Shown piece by piece: positions 16,901-24,203 of a DNA stretch of 64,000 nucleotides. The notes beneath the pieces were generated by a model. The model did not search any database. It saw only the letters and a program-made list of their open reading frames with translations, and was not told the DNA's origin. The number at the start of each line of letters is the position of its first letter. The first letter of the stretch is position 1. The translations under genes were made by a program, and so were the position numbers. This DNA comes from UBA1731 sp964567665 (lineage in GTDB: Bacteria > Verrucomicrobiota > Kiritimatiellia > RFP12 > UBA1067), in NCBI GenBank assembly GCA_964567665.1, contig CAZMNN010000002.1, positions 1 to 64,000 on the forward strand. The letters run 5' to 3'.

Positions 16901-17976
16901 CCCGAAGAAAGGCGAGGGATGTCAATCTGGGCGCAATAGACGCCGTTGGACTCAAGCCATCCGGCGAACGCAGATGTCTCTATGAAGTTGCGGTCGGTCT
17001 TCACGCAGTCGGGACACCATAGCGAACCTGCGACAAGGTTCAAGACAAATGAATTGCCGGTGCGGGCGCAAGACAGCGCGAGGTCGCGATCCATCGTCCA
17101 CTCGCCGGGACGCAGCGACATCGCGTCCCGCTCGCCAAGCCAAAGGGGATTTGAAGAGGACACCGCCCTCTCGACGAATGTTACAGATGACGTCGCAACC
17201 GTTTTGCCCCCACACGTCAATTCCAGCCGAATGATGTCGCCAGCCGCCGCCCCTTCCACGCTGTCGGCAGACACGATAGGAATGCTTTGCGGCACTGCCG
17301 ATCCGCCCGAAAACGCAACTGGAATCACGAACGGCGCATCGGAGTGCGGAAGAACGGCTTTCAGTTCGTATGCCTCCGCCTCTGCCACATTCGTCCGGCG
17401 AATCGGCACACATACGGAGAGCGGACGCCCAACTTCCGCCTCCAACCTGTCACTCATCGCGCCTGACGCGACAAAACGAGCGGACGGCCCCTCGGTGTAG
17501 TCTGCGAAGAAGAGGTCTGCACTCTCGGAAAGTTGCCGCGACAGCGTAAGCGAAACGTTCTTCGTCAGCATCTCACCGCTCCGTCCCACAAAGTTCGTCG
17601 CCAAAATGCCGTTGCCGCGTGGCCAAATCAGCGCCACATACGGAAATGCCCTGATAGGTGTGCAGTTTCCGCCCGCCGAAGCCACGTAACTGTATGATCC
17701 GTTTACGTTCTTGTCTATCCGGCAAAAGAGATACCTGCCCTCGGACATCCATTTAGTGAAAGATGGGGATGACAAATCGGTCTTGAAGGCCGCGCAGTGA
17801 TCGCACCCTGCCTTTGACGCAACCATCACAAGCGGCGTTCCAGTAGTGAACGCACTGTTTGTTGCCTCCGCGAAATCGGTGAGCCAGACTCCCTTGGAGG
17901 ATGGTTCAAATCCCAGACAGAGCGCTGGGTAAAGCGCGAACAACATCAACCACAATCTGCCGATCATCTTCCTCAT
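13966..17976 (-). CDS. large secreted multidomain protein with two thioredoxin-like CxxC sites and a Calx-beta-like region
   Basis: 1336 residues; ATG 17976 overlaps the parvulin stop (ATGA). A signal peptide ends near CLGFEP. A thioredoxin-like domain (residues ~30-150) has CDHC at 58-61 in the active-site position; a second (~295-480) has WCPDC near residue 320, followed by VGRPTFVVQ-like and GRVIGRFD strands. Residues ~620-730 resemble a Calx-beta domain (VTVQVSESSTA, VSWNDGEQG, EIDVFDDGNADGTQSLVLSLG). A putative Ig domain (SLPSGVKV ... ARGGVYETVYQVS) and beta-rich repeats with SRKTG.VSG.FKV follow. It may be an extracellular disulfide or redox adhesin, but the combination is unfamiliar and the function is unknown. 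Confidence 0.7.
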   Translation of the reverse strand: MRKMIGRLWLMLFALYPALCLGFEPSSKGVWLTDFAEATNSAFTTGTPLVMVASKAGCDHCAAFKTDLSSPSFTKWMSEGRYLFCRIDKNVNGSYSYVASAGGNCTPIRAFPYVALIWPRGNGILATNFVGRSGEMLTKNVSLTLSRQLSESADLFFADYTEGPSARFVASGAMSDRLEAEVGRPLSVCVPIRRTNVAEAEAYELKAVLPHSDAPFVIPVAFSGGSAVPQSIPIVSADSVEGAAAGDIIRLELTCGGKTVATSSVTFVERAVSSSNPLWLGERDAMSLRPGEWTMDRDLALSCARTGNSFVLNLVAGSLWCPDCVKTDRNFIETSAFAGWLESNGVYCAQIDIPRLSSGGRTCLMTYDAVRASDGYVNALTAGTDIDPDEMRMQSGAGYLSRKGISAGDAEAVLARNIALATNRVASGGLCVPEKARLGVPTFVVQNADGRVIGRFDRFAAVSPTNSASAAAYVRRLDEILRLKDDPTEELNGHWSTATTTDCALGVRGGAVASTISAIDLSDYWRITGRDCWTRASFTVRGRSGETLETNVRLNLWKVESGRAEKIATESGNLAAGVRLSAQEIQSDAAIDYFIQVESIATSAAFALDRDGDSMVVYDLTAESADDTGDVTFARTSAMATEADAKKAGGTLRILVPVVRTGGASGATNVTVQVSESSTAMSDRYRIVTDAVSWNDGEQGVKNIEIDVFDDGNADGTQSLVLSLGASTFALDIVDNDRANAGKVSFSEAEPTVVKKGVVVAQEGTHVRIGVARRNGASGDAACSVKSSAGVFAGPTNFTWVSRASGVQWTELALPLRAECPSGKVTVSFATLDGIAADSSARTLTIQLVDADAPRFAETSRSFDLVRHCAVSQTVAVLNLVADARAKVAKLSGSLPSGVKVKLVGGNLLVSGVPTARGGVYETVYQVSQTVGRKTQAGQTIRLSFAVTDVAAADPSASGANPSVAKRRTIPDMMVIDASSGRLVGIVSGLAIAPTGKCSAKYRCSEGTISLSSRSWSGYDAATGALSAGLTASRKPHSLTVTALRDGAIDVSLIDPACDGVLTVAASGEWSSANPATPWVGSYTAAFADAEGESMAVGAPVLTLQMTASNARTGTMRYAGVLPNGQTFSGSSVLVADGVDAVLLPIYYRTGKDFLTAVLRIKADGAVQAVGSTDGISPWWTHTEALPEANSEVRYGMAVGSWIDADINLRETVDPEANGHDLVAVGAVEGLPVVISEKTVKLDAAAAKTVGAKLTISRKTGLVSGSFKVVNAAGKTVTATYRGVMLPDWGDGCPTCGGIPWAMGAYWFGERLTGEVNGCPKTLNVKVGDILYIEAK

Positions 17977-19034
17977 TTCCGCGCTCCCTTCTCCGACTGG
18001 CGTCTCTTTTTGTCCGGTCGTTTTTCCTTGACCGGCTCCTCAATCACCTTGTAGACAAAATTCGTACCAAGCGGATACTCAAACTTCATGCCCGCGCGAA
18101 TCTCATTCAACAGCTCAAGTTGCGCCTGTTTGCGGTTCTCCTTTGCAATCTGCCGCCTCAGGTCTTTTCGTTCGAGAAGATCCATCTTTACCTTCAGCCG
18201 AATCAGGATGCGCACACAGCGGTACAGCCCTTCAGCGGTCTTTTCCTCCACTCGCACAATGAGCAGTCCTTCATCGGTCTCAATCGGCTTCGTAAACTCG
18301 CCCGCTTTCATGCCCGGCAAAGCATCCGCGATTTCCTGCAAATAGAAATGCTTGGAGTCAATCGTCTCCCACTCATGCGCGTAATCGCAATCTTCGCCGT
18401 AGAGCAGTTTATCCTCCGAATACGCCTTTGCGACAGCCTCCCACGGTTCTCCCGCGCACAGACGCTTCCACGCCTCCTCGCCGCGCACCTTCGCTCCCGC
18501 ATTCTCCGCCTCGTTTCTGGCGATGACCTGCTTCAGTTGAGCCTCGGCAATCTCGACATCCTCATCCGACGGCTCAATTCCATCACATCCCATCAGATAC
18601 TGCTCAAGCCGACACTCACTCTCGAACTGCCGCCGGAAGTATGCACCATACGAACCAAACACTTCCGCAATCTCATCCACTGTCGCCCCTGGCTTGCGCA
18701 AGGATGTGCAATAACGCGACAGCACGGCGGTCTGCGCGGCTTCTGACACTTTGATGCCGCGCCGCCCAAACTCCCGCTCCAACAGTTTGGACGTGACGAG
18801 CGACGGAACGACGCGCATCGCTGTCCGGTTGATCCAACGCGCACGGTTGCGTTCCTTGATTGGCTTTTTTGCACAAGCCTGCATAGCGGCGAGAAACTCC
18901 GCAGCATCCTTCGCGTCTTTCGCTGTCACTGCAATATCGCCTGCCTTAACGAAGACAACCTGCGACAACGGGTCTGCCGGACGACAGCCTGCTACTGTCG
19001 CATAGACAATGGCAACGCCAATCAAAATACGCAT
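17973..19034 (-). CDS. parvulin-type peptidyl-prolyl isomerase lipoprotein
   Basis: 353 residues. ATG 19034 follows GGAGG and gives MRILIGVAIVYATVAGC with a lipobox; in-frame starts at 19058 would precede the leader. The N-terminal half is SurA/PrsA-like helical (chaperone) sequence, and residues ~190-270 carry the rotamase core pattern AWKRLCAGEPWEAVAKAYSEDK ... LPGMKAGEFTKPIETDEGLLIVRVEEK. It would assist folding of exported proteins. Its stop overlaps the start of the large thioredoxin-like protein, so that protein is a likely client. The C-terminus is strongly basic (KRPDKKRRQSEKGARK). Confidence 0.75.
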   Translation of the reverse strand: MRILIGVAIVYATVAGCRPADPLSQVVFVKAGDIAVTAKDAKDAAEFLAAMQACAKKPIKERNRARWINRTAMRVVPSLVTSKLLEREFGRRGIKVSEAAQTAVLSRYCTSLRKPGATVDEIAEVFGSYGAYFRRQFESECRLEQYLMGCDGIEPSDEDVEIAEAQLKQVIARNEAENAGAKVRGEEAWKRLCAGEPWEAVAKAYSEDKLLYGEDCDYAHEWETIDSKHFYLQEIADALPGMKAGEFTKPIETDEGLLIVRVEEKTAEGLYRCVRILIRLKVKMDLLERKDLRRQIAKENRKQAQLELLNEIRAGMKFEYPLGTNFVYKVIEEPVKEKRPDKKRRQSEKGARK

Positions 19035-19112
19035 CCCGACCTCCATCTGCACAAACAAGCGGACAGATGAATAAATTCATCCGTCCGCCAGTTTAACCTG
19101 CATCTCTAAGAA

Positions 19113-19970
19113 TTAGTTGTTTGCGAGAGCCTTCGTTTCCTTGGCGTTGTACTTGATGGAGAACGTGCCATAGGCCGCAGTCATAAGTTCGGTGTCAAAA
19201 TCTCCATCATCATCTCCCGTGCACACAAACGCGCCAGAAGCCTCACCCGGTGCACAGCAGGATTCACATTCAGGAGCATCAAGGACACCCACGATGTTGC
19301 CGGAAATGGATGTGACACCCTCAACAGCCGTAGTGAGATCAGCACTGTCAAGCACCTTGCCGACAGACCCCTGACCCGCGAGGTAGAAAGGCTCCTCAAG
19401 ATCATCAGCGGTCAATTTCGCGAAGATTTCGACCTTCTTGGCAGACGCATACGTCAGTCCACCAAAACGCTGAACGCCATCGAGTGAAACCGTAGCGTCA
19501 ACGGCCAAACCATCCTCTCCCGCGAGTGCTTCGCAGCAGATATCACCGGTGAAGATCTCCTTGATCTTTTCCGTACCGGAGACACGATAGCAACCTTCAT
19601 CCGTAACCTTGAAGGAATCGCACCACCTGTTTGCGGACTTATTGTCGTATGTTGCCGCAAGAGCGACGAGGTTGGTGAGAAGCCACTCGTTATCCTTCTT
19701 CGCTTTGGAAGAAAGGGCAGGAACCGAAGTTCCGCCGACCCTCTTGGTCGTAAAATATGCGCTGTAGGCAGGATTGGTCATCAACGCAGTGACAACCCCA
19801 TCGTTGTACCAAAAGTTGTCGGCATCATCCTTGCCGAGGTTGTAGGTTGCGGTGGACTTGCCCGACTTGCCGACTGTCGTCTTCAGCGTGGCGCTGAACG
19901 TGTAGGCGGTATCGGCGAACGCACCGCCAACCATCGCCGCAGCAGCGGCCACGATCATGAGTTTCTTCAT
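19113..19970 (-). CDS. secreted protein of unknown function beside a tyrosine recombinase
   Basis: 285 residues; ATG 19970 follows AAGGAA and gives a clear signal peptide, MKKLMIVAAAAAMVGGAFAD. The mature part is Ala/Thr/Lys-rich with paired cysteines (CC in DICCEAL, CESCC near residue 245) and no recognised domain. It ends ...KYNAKETKALANN. The upstream frame to 20192 is not protein-like. A possible promoter lies at 20207-20236, where one of two inverted 15-bp sites coincides with the -35 region, so its expression could depend on a DNA inversion. No strong terminator was seen after it. Confidence 0.7.
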   Translation of the reverse strand: MKKLMIVAAAAAMVGGAFADTAYTFSATLKTTVGKSGKSTATYNLGKDDADNFWYNDGVVTALMTNPAYSAYFTTKRVGGTSVPALSSKAKKDNEWLLTNLVALAATYDNKSANRWCDSFKVTDEGCYRVSGTEKIKEIFTGDICCEALAGEDGLAVDATVSLDGVQRFGGLTYASAKKVEIFAKLTADDLEEPFYLAGQGSVGKVLDSADLTTAVEGVTSISGNIVGVLDAPECESCCAPGEASGAFVCTGDDDGDFDTELMTAAYGTFSIKYNAKETKALANN

Positions 19971-20544
19971 GTTTGTTGTTTCCTTCTTCTGCCTTTTACC
20001 CAGTTTGGCGGATGACCGCCTTGCCAAGACCGAAGCAGCTCGGTTGACCCGTTTGTTTCGGAGGAGTCCTGCCGCTCCACATTGTTGAACCCGCGTGGAT
20101 GCGGTCGGCACACATGTCATGCCATTCAGCCATGTCCGGAGGTTTGTGTTTCGCTCCGACCCTGACTGATCCCCTCGCAAGAGACGAGTCAACTTTCATC
20201 CTGCCCGGTATACCCTAGGCCCGGACACCATGTCCGATGGATTGTGCGCAATCAAAGGCAATTGGCGTTGCCGTTCAAACTTTCTTCTAATCTTGGAAAT
20301 GAGTTGGATAGAGGGTGGCAGACAGGATGGGTGAGTAGATGGCAGTGGTGTGTACGGAGATGGCAAGGCGATCACTCCGTGACCGCCATGTCTGCATCTT
20401 TGCCGCCACACACTAAAAGGCTTTTCTTACGTAAGTGTACGGCGGTTCATGACTGAAGCCTCAAAAAGTGTTGTCAACCATATTCACCTACCGCATACCA
20501 TTTATTACTAACGACCATCTATCACCTGCCAATCCATCTCTTTT
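19971..20544. other. intergenic region between the secreted protein and the recombinase
   Basis: About 570 bases with no gene I can support. It holds a 5-bp GGCGG/CCGCC hairpin in the leader of the secreted protein, the left 15-bp site (20222-20236), a possible minus-strand promoter (TATACC at 20212-20207 with CGGACA 18 bases upstream) and a 10-bp palindrome CTTACGTAAG (20426-20435). No T-run terminator is evident. Confidence 0.5.
20222..20236 (+). repeat. left copy of inverted 15-bp site flanking the recombinase
   Basis: CGGACACCATGTCCG, itself a 6-bp imperfect palindrome around CCA. Its reverse complement occurs at 21853-21867, on the other side of the recombinase; the identity extends one base further (A at 20237, T at 21852). 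Confidence 0.7.
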
Positions 20545-21675
20545 CTAACCACCTTCTAACGGCATCTTCCATAGCGGCGGGATAGCATGGGACACCGCCG
20601 CCATAAGCGCTGCATCGGAAGGCTGCGTGTAGCGAGCGTGCATTCCGCCATCCGCATGCCCCGTGATCGCATCGGTGATATGCGGCGGCACCCCGGCCTC
20701 GTCCATGAGCGATATGAATGTGGCACGCAGTGAATGGAAGCTTGCGCGGCCGTTTCCGCGCTTCATCACGCCGCAGTCGCGGAATGCGCGGCAAATCGCC
20801 TTGCTTGGATGACGGCATCCGCAAGGGAACAGGAATCCGTCTCCGCCGACGCGGGACATCAACCTTTCCACGCACTTGTACGCAAGGCCTGTCAGCGGAA
20901 CCCTGATTGGACGACGCCTGATGTGGCTTGTTTTGTTTGGCTTGAGAACAATGAATCTTCCGTCACGCGAAACCTCGTCGCGCTCAAGCTCAGCGACGTC
21001 AGACAGACGAAGCCCAGTATAGTATCCGATCAGAACCATGTCCGCATAGGCACAGGAGTTCGCGCACCGCCCCTTCATGAGATGCCGCACCACCATGCGC
21101 ACCTCGTCCGTCTCAAGTCTCCTGTAGAATTCGCTTCGACAGCCCTTCAGCCACCCGCGCACCAGCGAACCGTCAAGCGACCATACCGACGCATCGAAAT
21201 CCATAACGCGCCACACACGACGGTAGAACACGATCATGCGCCTCGCCGAAACGTATCGTGCACAGAGCATTTCCGCAATCAACCTTGCGTCATCTGCGGA
21301 AAGCGACGCCGGAGAGGATGCCGCCGGAGCTGATTCGGCAAGGATGTCGATCCACCTGCGGTAGCTTGGCTCGCTGGCGTACGGAATTCGCTGCAGCACA
21401 TTCTCGCGGAAGGCAGCATAGAGCTGCCGCCACGGAATTGGCGGCGCTTTGCGTACCTTCGCCAAACGGCTTCTCGCCTTATCGCCAAGACGTATCAGAT
21501 GGACGAGCCATGACATTTCATTGTCTGCGTTAAACGGCGCCAGCTGCGCAGCCCTGTACCGCGCAATGCGAACGTTTCCGGTCTTCAGTGCAATCCACTT
21601 CTGCTGTCCGCGAGAAGTCAACACAAGATAGTAGCGGCGGCCTTTGCGCTGCAGCGAACCTGTAAATGCATTCAT
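20545..21675 (-). CDS. tyrosine recombinase / integrase
   Basis: 376 residues. ATG 21675 is chosen because the N-terminal arm-like MNAFTGSLQRKGRRYYLVL starts there and a -10 box lies eight bases upstream. The N-terminal half contains a SAM-like core-binding domain (WRQLYAAFRENVLQRIPYASEPSYRRW). The catalytic domain has the full set: Arg in YTGLRLSDVAELERDEV, a Lys in LKPNKTSHIRRRPIRVPL, HSLRATF (His, Arg), GHADGGM (His) and the Tyr nucleophile in ARYTQP. It cuts and rejoins DNA for integration, excision or inversion. Similar inverted 15-bp sites flank it, so self-inversion is a candidate role. Confidence 0.9.
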   Translation of the reverse strand: MNAFTGSLQRKGRRYYLVLTSRGQQKWIALKTGNVRIARYRAAQLAPFNADNEMSWLVHLIRLGDKARSRLAKVRKAPPIPWRQLYAAFRENVLQRIPYASEPSYRRWIDILAESAPAASSPASLSADDARLIAEMLCARYVSARRMIVFYRRVWRVMDFDASVWSLDGSLVRGWLKGCRSEFYRRLETDEVRMVVRHLMKGRCANSCAYADMVLIGYYTGLRLSDVAELERDEVSRDGRFIVLKPNKTSHIRRRPIRVPLTGLAYKCVERLMSRVGGDGFLFPCGCRHPSKAICRAFRDCGVMKRGNGRASFHSLRATFISLMDEAGVPPHITDAITGHADGGMHARYTQPSDAALMAAVSHAIPPLWKMPLEGG

Positions 21676-21683
21676 GCAAGGGT

Positions 21684-21709
21684 AGTATACGGCAATGCAC
21701 CAATGCATT
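21684..21709 (-). promoter_or_regulatory. putative recombinase promoter with an overlapping palindromic operator
   Basis: On the minus strand TATACT (21689-21684) lies eight bases before ATG 21675. Immediately upstream, AATGCA-4-TGCATT (21694-21709) is a 6-bp inverted repeat in the promoter spacer, a place for a repressor. The short distance implies a leaderless or nearly leaderless mRNA. Confidence 0.4.
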
Positions 21710-21852
21710 GTTGGATAATGCGCAAATGATGACCGTCTGTTGGCGGACATTTTCTGGCTCGCCAGAAAATTTTGAGAAAATGAACTTCCCCACTTGACTG
21801 TCAAAAGCCGTTGTTATACAATACACGCCATCTTTTAGCAGAGAAGAGGATT

Positions 21853-21867
21853 CGGACATGGTGTCCG
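21853..21867 (-). repeat. right copy of inverted 15-bp site flanking the recombinase
   Basis: CGGACATGGTGTCCG, the exact reverse complement of 20222-20236. The two copies are in inverted orientation and enclose about 1.6 kb that includes the whole recombinase gene. Confidence 0.7.
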
Positions 21868-21899
21868 AATCTGGTGCGTCAGGTTAGAGCGATCTGAAC

Positions 21900-22068
21900 T
21901 CCCCCCCCCCCCCCCCCCCAAAAAAAAAAAAAAAAAGAGAAGGTCGCGCCCTCTTTTTTTTCTTCTACCCTTTTTTNNNNNNNNNNGAGGGGGTTGTGAC
22001 TGGGTGTCCGTGTCTTGGGTCTGAGGTTTGAGCGTTTTTCCCCCCCCCCCCCCCCCCAAAAAAAAAAG
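21900..22068. other. assembly gap between homopolymer tracts
   Basis: A run of about 19 C followed by about 17 A (near 21900-21936), a T-rich stretch, ten N at 21977-21986, and a second run of about 17-18 C then about 10 A (near 22040-22068). This is a scaffold join with low-quality flanks; the sequence here should not be trusted and no gene is called. Confidence 0.9.
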
Positions 22069-22072
22069 GTTT

Positions 22073-22098
22073 TGCGGCATGAAGTTGCCGCATTTTTT
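22073..22098 (+). terminator. hairpin terminator upstream of the abiE pair
   Basis: TGCGGCA (22073-22079), a 6-base loop and TGCCGCA (22086-22092) followed by six T. On the minus strand it is followed by the T complement of an A-run, so it could act in both directions, though that A-run borders the assembly gap. Confidence 0.7.
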
Positions 22099-22191
22099 GT
22101 TTCTGCCACCTGATTGTTTCCACCGCCGGGAAACACTGAACAGCGCCACGCCCGACATTGAGAAAGTTCACCCTTACTGTCGAAAGCACAC

Positions 22192-22215
22192 CGCCGCATT
22201 TATATAAATGCGGCG
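22192..22215. repeat. perfect 24-bp palindrome
   Basis: A 12-base half (CGCCGCATTTAT) is followed directly by its reverse complement with no spacer. It lies between the terminator and the abiE promoter region and could be a dimeric regulator site or a terminator-like cruciform. Confidence 0.75.
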
Positions 22216-22353
22216 ATGTGGAACTAAACCTCGCCCTCGTCACGAACGCAATCATATAAATCTTGTCGGAGATAAGTCGTTGGGAGAGTTGCGGGGTTCG
22301 AATTTGTCAGCGCACCCCTTGATTGTGCGAGACGGATATGATACCATTTACGC

Positions 22354-22387
22354 AATCTTCCGCAAAATACAGAAATTGCGGAAGATT
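22354..22387. promoter_or_regulatory. 12-bp inverted repeat, probable AbiEi operator
   Basis: AATCTTCCGCAA (22354-22365) and TTGCGGAAGATT (22376-22387) are perfect inverted repeats with a 10-base spacer, ending six bases before ATG 22394. AbiEi antitoxins are known to autorepress by binding inverted repeats in their promoter. No clear -35/-10 pair was identified around it. Confidence 0.65.
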
Positions 22388-22393
22388 ACAAAA

Positions 22394-22936
22394 ATGATAA
22401 AACGCCTCTCAGAATGCTTGATCGAGCATGGTAGCCATTATCGGATTAGAGAACTTGTCCGAGAGGGGAATCTGTACAAGGTCGAGCCGGGAATTTATTC
22501 TGACAGAGCACAGAATGGAGAACTTGAGGTGCTGCTGGCCAAGTATCCTCGTGCTGTCGTGACACTGGGAAGCGCGTATCATTACTACAATCTTTCTGAT
22601 GAAGTTCCGGACTGCTACCACTTGGCTACGGACAGGGATGACGGAAAGATTCGCGACAAACGGGTGAAGCAACATTTCGTGCCAAGCGGAACATGCGCTA
22701 TAGGCGTGACGGAGATTGACTATTGCGGCGAACGGGTGCGGATATACGACAAAGAACGGTTGCTTATCGAGACGGTCAGGTTTAGGACGAAATTGTCAGA
22801 CGATCAGTATCATGAGGTCATTGGAAACTTCCGCGAAATCCGTGAGGAACTCTATGGCGCGAAAATGGAGGACTATATAGAGAAGTTCCCTCGGCGCGAT
22901 TTGATTTTTCGGACGATAAGAAATGAGGTGTTCTGA
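22394..22936 (+). CDS. abiEi: AbiEi-type antitoxin / transcriptional repressor
   Basis: 180 residues from ATG 22394; the frame open from 22208 covers the operator region and is not protein-like. The N-terminus is a short winged-helix domain (YRIRELVREGNLYKVEPGIYSD) and the rest the antitoxin domain typical of AbiEi (AVVTLGSAYHYYNLSDEVP, TEIDYCGERVRIYDKERLLIE). In known AbiE systems it represses the operon and counteracts AbiEii. Its TGA overlaps the toxin start by one base (TGATG). Codon and base composition are more AT-rich than the neighbours, consistent with transfer. Confidence 0.85.
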   Translation: MIKRLSECLIEHGSHYRIRELVREGNLYKVEPGIYSDRAQNGELEVLLAKYPRAVVTLGSAYHYYNLSDEVPDCYHLATDRDDGKIRDKRVKQHFVPSGTCAIGVTEIDYCGERVRIYDKERLLIETVRFRTKLSDDQYHEVIGNFREIREELYGAKMEDYIEKFPRRDLIFRTIRNEVF

Positions 22937-23754
22937 TGGACATTGCGTCGGAGGTTGAAAAGTTGATGAAAAGCGGCTACACAAAGGATGCCGCCCGGGC
23001 GAAGGTTGCTCATGACATCATCCTTGCCGCAATCCGTGCCGCCGGATTCAAGGATCGTGTAACCATCAAGGGCGGGGTGGTCATGAGCGGCATATCGAAG
23101 GACGTGCGCCGTGCCACAATGGATATGGATATCGATTTCATGAAGTATTCACTCAGCGACACGGCCATTGAGCGTTTTGTGAGGAAGCTGAATTCCATCG
23201 ACGGCGTGACCATTTCTATTCGAGGAAGAATTGCCGAACTTAAACACCAGGAATACCGGGGCAAACGTATTTGCCTTACGATTAAGGATGTCAATGGAAG
23301 CGAGGCCGTCACAAAGGTGGACATAGGCATTCACACTCGTGCGGAAGTCCGACAGAAGGACTTTGTCTTTGATGTGGTGACGGAGCGACGTGGCGTGAAA
23401 CTGCTGGCGAATTCAAAGGAGCAGATTTTTGTCGAAAAGCTCAAGAGCATGCTCAAACTCGGAGCATTTTCAGGACGTTACAAAGATGTGTTCGATATGT
23501 ACTTTCTCAAAGACAAGTTGAGCAAGCGGACGCTAAAAGCATACATGAAAATGTACATCTTCGACGACATGAAGATGCGGGAACGTAATGGTGATGCCGT
23601 TGTGTCGCGAGTGAAGACGGTTCTCGCCAACAAGAACTATGTTGCGGGATTGCGAAACAAGAAGTTCGCATGGATTGACACTGATCCGAGCGAGGTAGCC
23701 CTCGACCTTGTGAAGTTCTTGGACGGGTGCTTCAGAACGATATCGTCAAAATGA
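22936..23754 (+). CDS. abiEii: AbiEii-type nucleotidyltransferase toxin
   Basis: 272 residues. The nucleotidyltransferase core is visible: IKGGVVMSGISKDVRRATMDMDIDF, with the GG-S motif, the conserved R.T and the metal-binding DxDxD. Further blocks (TKVDIGIHTRAEV, EQIFVEKLKSMLKLGAFSGRYKDVFDMYFL) match the DUF1814/AbiEii pattern. Family members block growth by adding nucleotides to tRNA or another acceptor and can give phage abortive infection or stabilise DNA. Directly coupled to abiEi. A 6-bp hairpin (AGAAGG/CCTTCT near 23772) follows but has no T-run. Confidence 0.88.
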   Translation: MDIASEVEKLMKSGYTKDAARAKVAHDIILAAIRAAGFKDRVTIKGGVVMSGISKDVRRATMDMDIDFMKYSLSDTAIERFVRKLNSIDGVTISIRGRIAELKHQEYRGKRICLTIKDVNGSEAVTKVDIGIHTRAEVRQKDFVFDVVTERRGVKLLANSKEQIFVEKLKSMLKLGAFSGRYKDVFDMYFLKDKLSKRTLKAYMKMYIFDDMKMRERNGDAVVSRVKTVLANKNYVAGLRNKKFAWIDTDPSEVALDLVKFLDGCFRTISSK

Positions 23755-23803
23755 AATGAACTTGAAAATGAAGAAGGCACCTACCTTCTGCACCTTGCGC
23801 TGA

Positions 23804-23891
23804 TGGCGGAGAGGGAGGGATTCGAACCCCCGGACCCTTGCGGGTCAACGGTTTTCAAGACCGCCGCGATCGACCACTCCGCCACCTCTCC
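23804..23891 (-). tRNA. tRNA-Ser (anticodon TGA)
   Basis: Complete cloverleaf on the minus strand: acceptor GGAGAGG/CCTCTCC, type-II long variable arm (GACCCGCAAGGGTC), T-loop GTTCGAATC, encoded CCA at the 3' end. The anticodon loop CTTGAAA reads TGA, for UCA and related Ser codons. The AbiE pair ends about 50 bases to its left, a common place for mobile genes. Confidence 0.96.
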
Positions 23892-23924
23892 AAATGCGCA
23901 CACGTCGCTTAACGATTGGCGTGA

Positions 23925-23933
23925 AGTATACCA
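23925..23933 (-). promoter_or_regulatory. extended -10 promoter of tRNA-Ser
   Basis: TGG-TATACT on the minus strand, about 34 bases before the tRNA 5' end. The -35 region is weak (TTTCAC with a 16-base spacer). Confidence 0.55.
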
Positions 23934-23950
23934 TAAAACTGTGTCAGTGA

Positions 23951-24013
23951 AATTGCGCGTTCCGAAAATTGCGCAATCCAGAAGACGACCGTCACCTTTC
24001 GGAAAGCGCAATT
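23951..24013. repeat. 17-bp inverted repeat upstream of proC
   Basis: AATTGCGCGTTCCGAAA (23951-23967) and its complement at 23997-24013 differ at one position; the loop is 29 bases. The stretch 23892-24203 has no supported gene. The repeat may be a degraded mobile-element end or a structured RNA between divergent genes. Confidence 0.55.
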
Positions 24014-24187
24014 CCGCACTTGCAGAACAATCTGGCAGAACAGCTCATAGCATCCGACGAGCCACTTCGCGTCGCAGGTGCAGACTGCTCAACCATCAGA
24101 CGGAACAGTGCATCGCACCACCCAGTCCGCACCGACCCTCTGCCACATTGCAAAGCGATGCGACAACGGCAAACGGCATTTGAGTTG

Positions 24188-24196
24188 TGGTATAAT
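24188..24196 (+). promoter_or_regulatory. extended -10 promoter of proC, leaderless
   Basis: TGG-TATAAT ends seven bases before ATG 24204, so the predicted mRNA start is at or next to the start codon. No -35 element and no Shine-Dalgarno are present. Confidence 0.7.
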
Positions 24197-24203
24197 CTGC
24201 GTT

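Noticed and set aside
21835..22255. Frames rich in Phe and Gly near the N gap
   Set aside because: They translate homopolymer runs and N bases.
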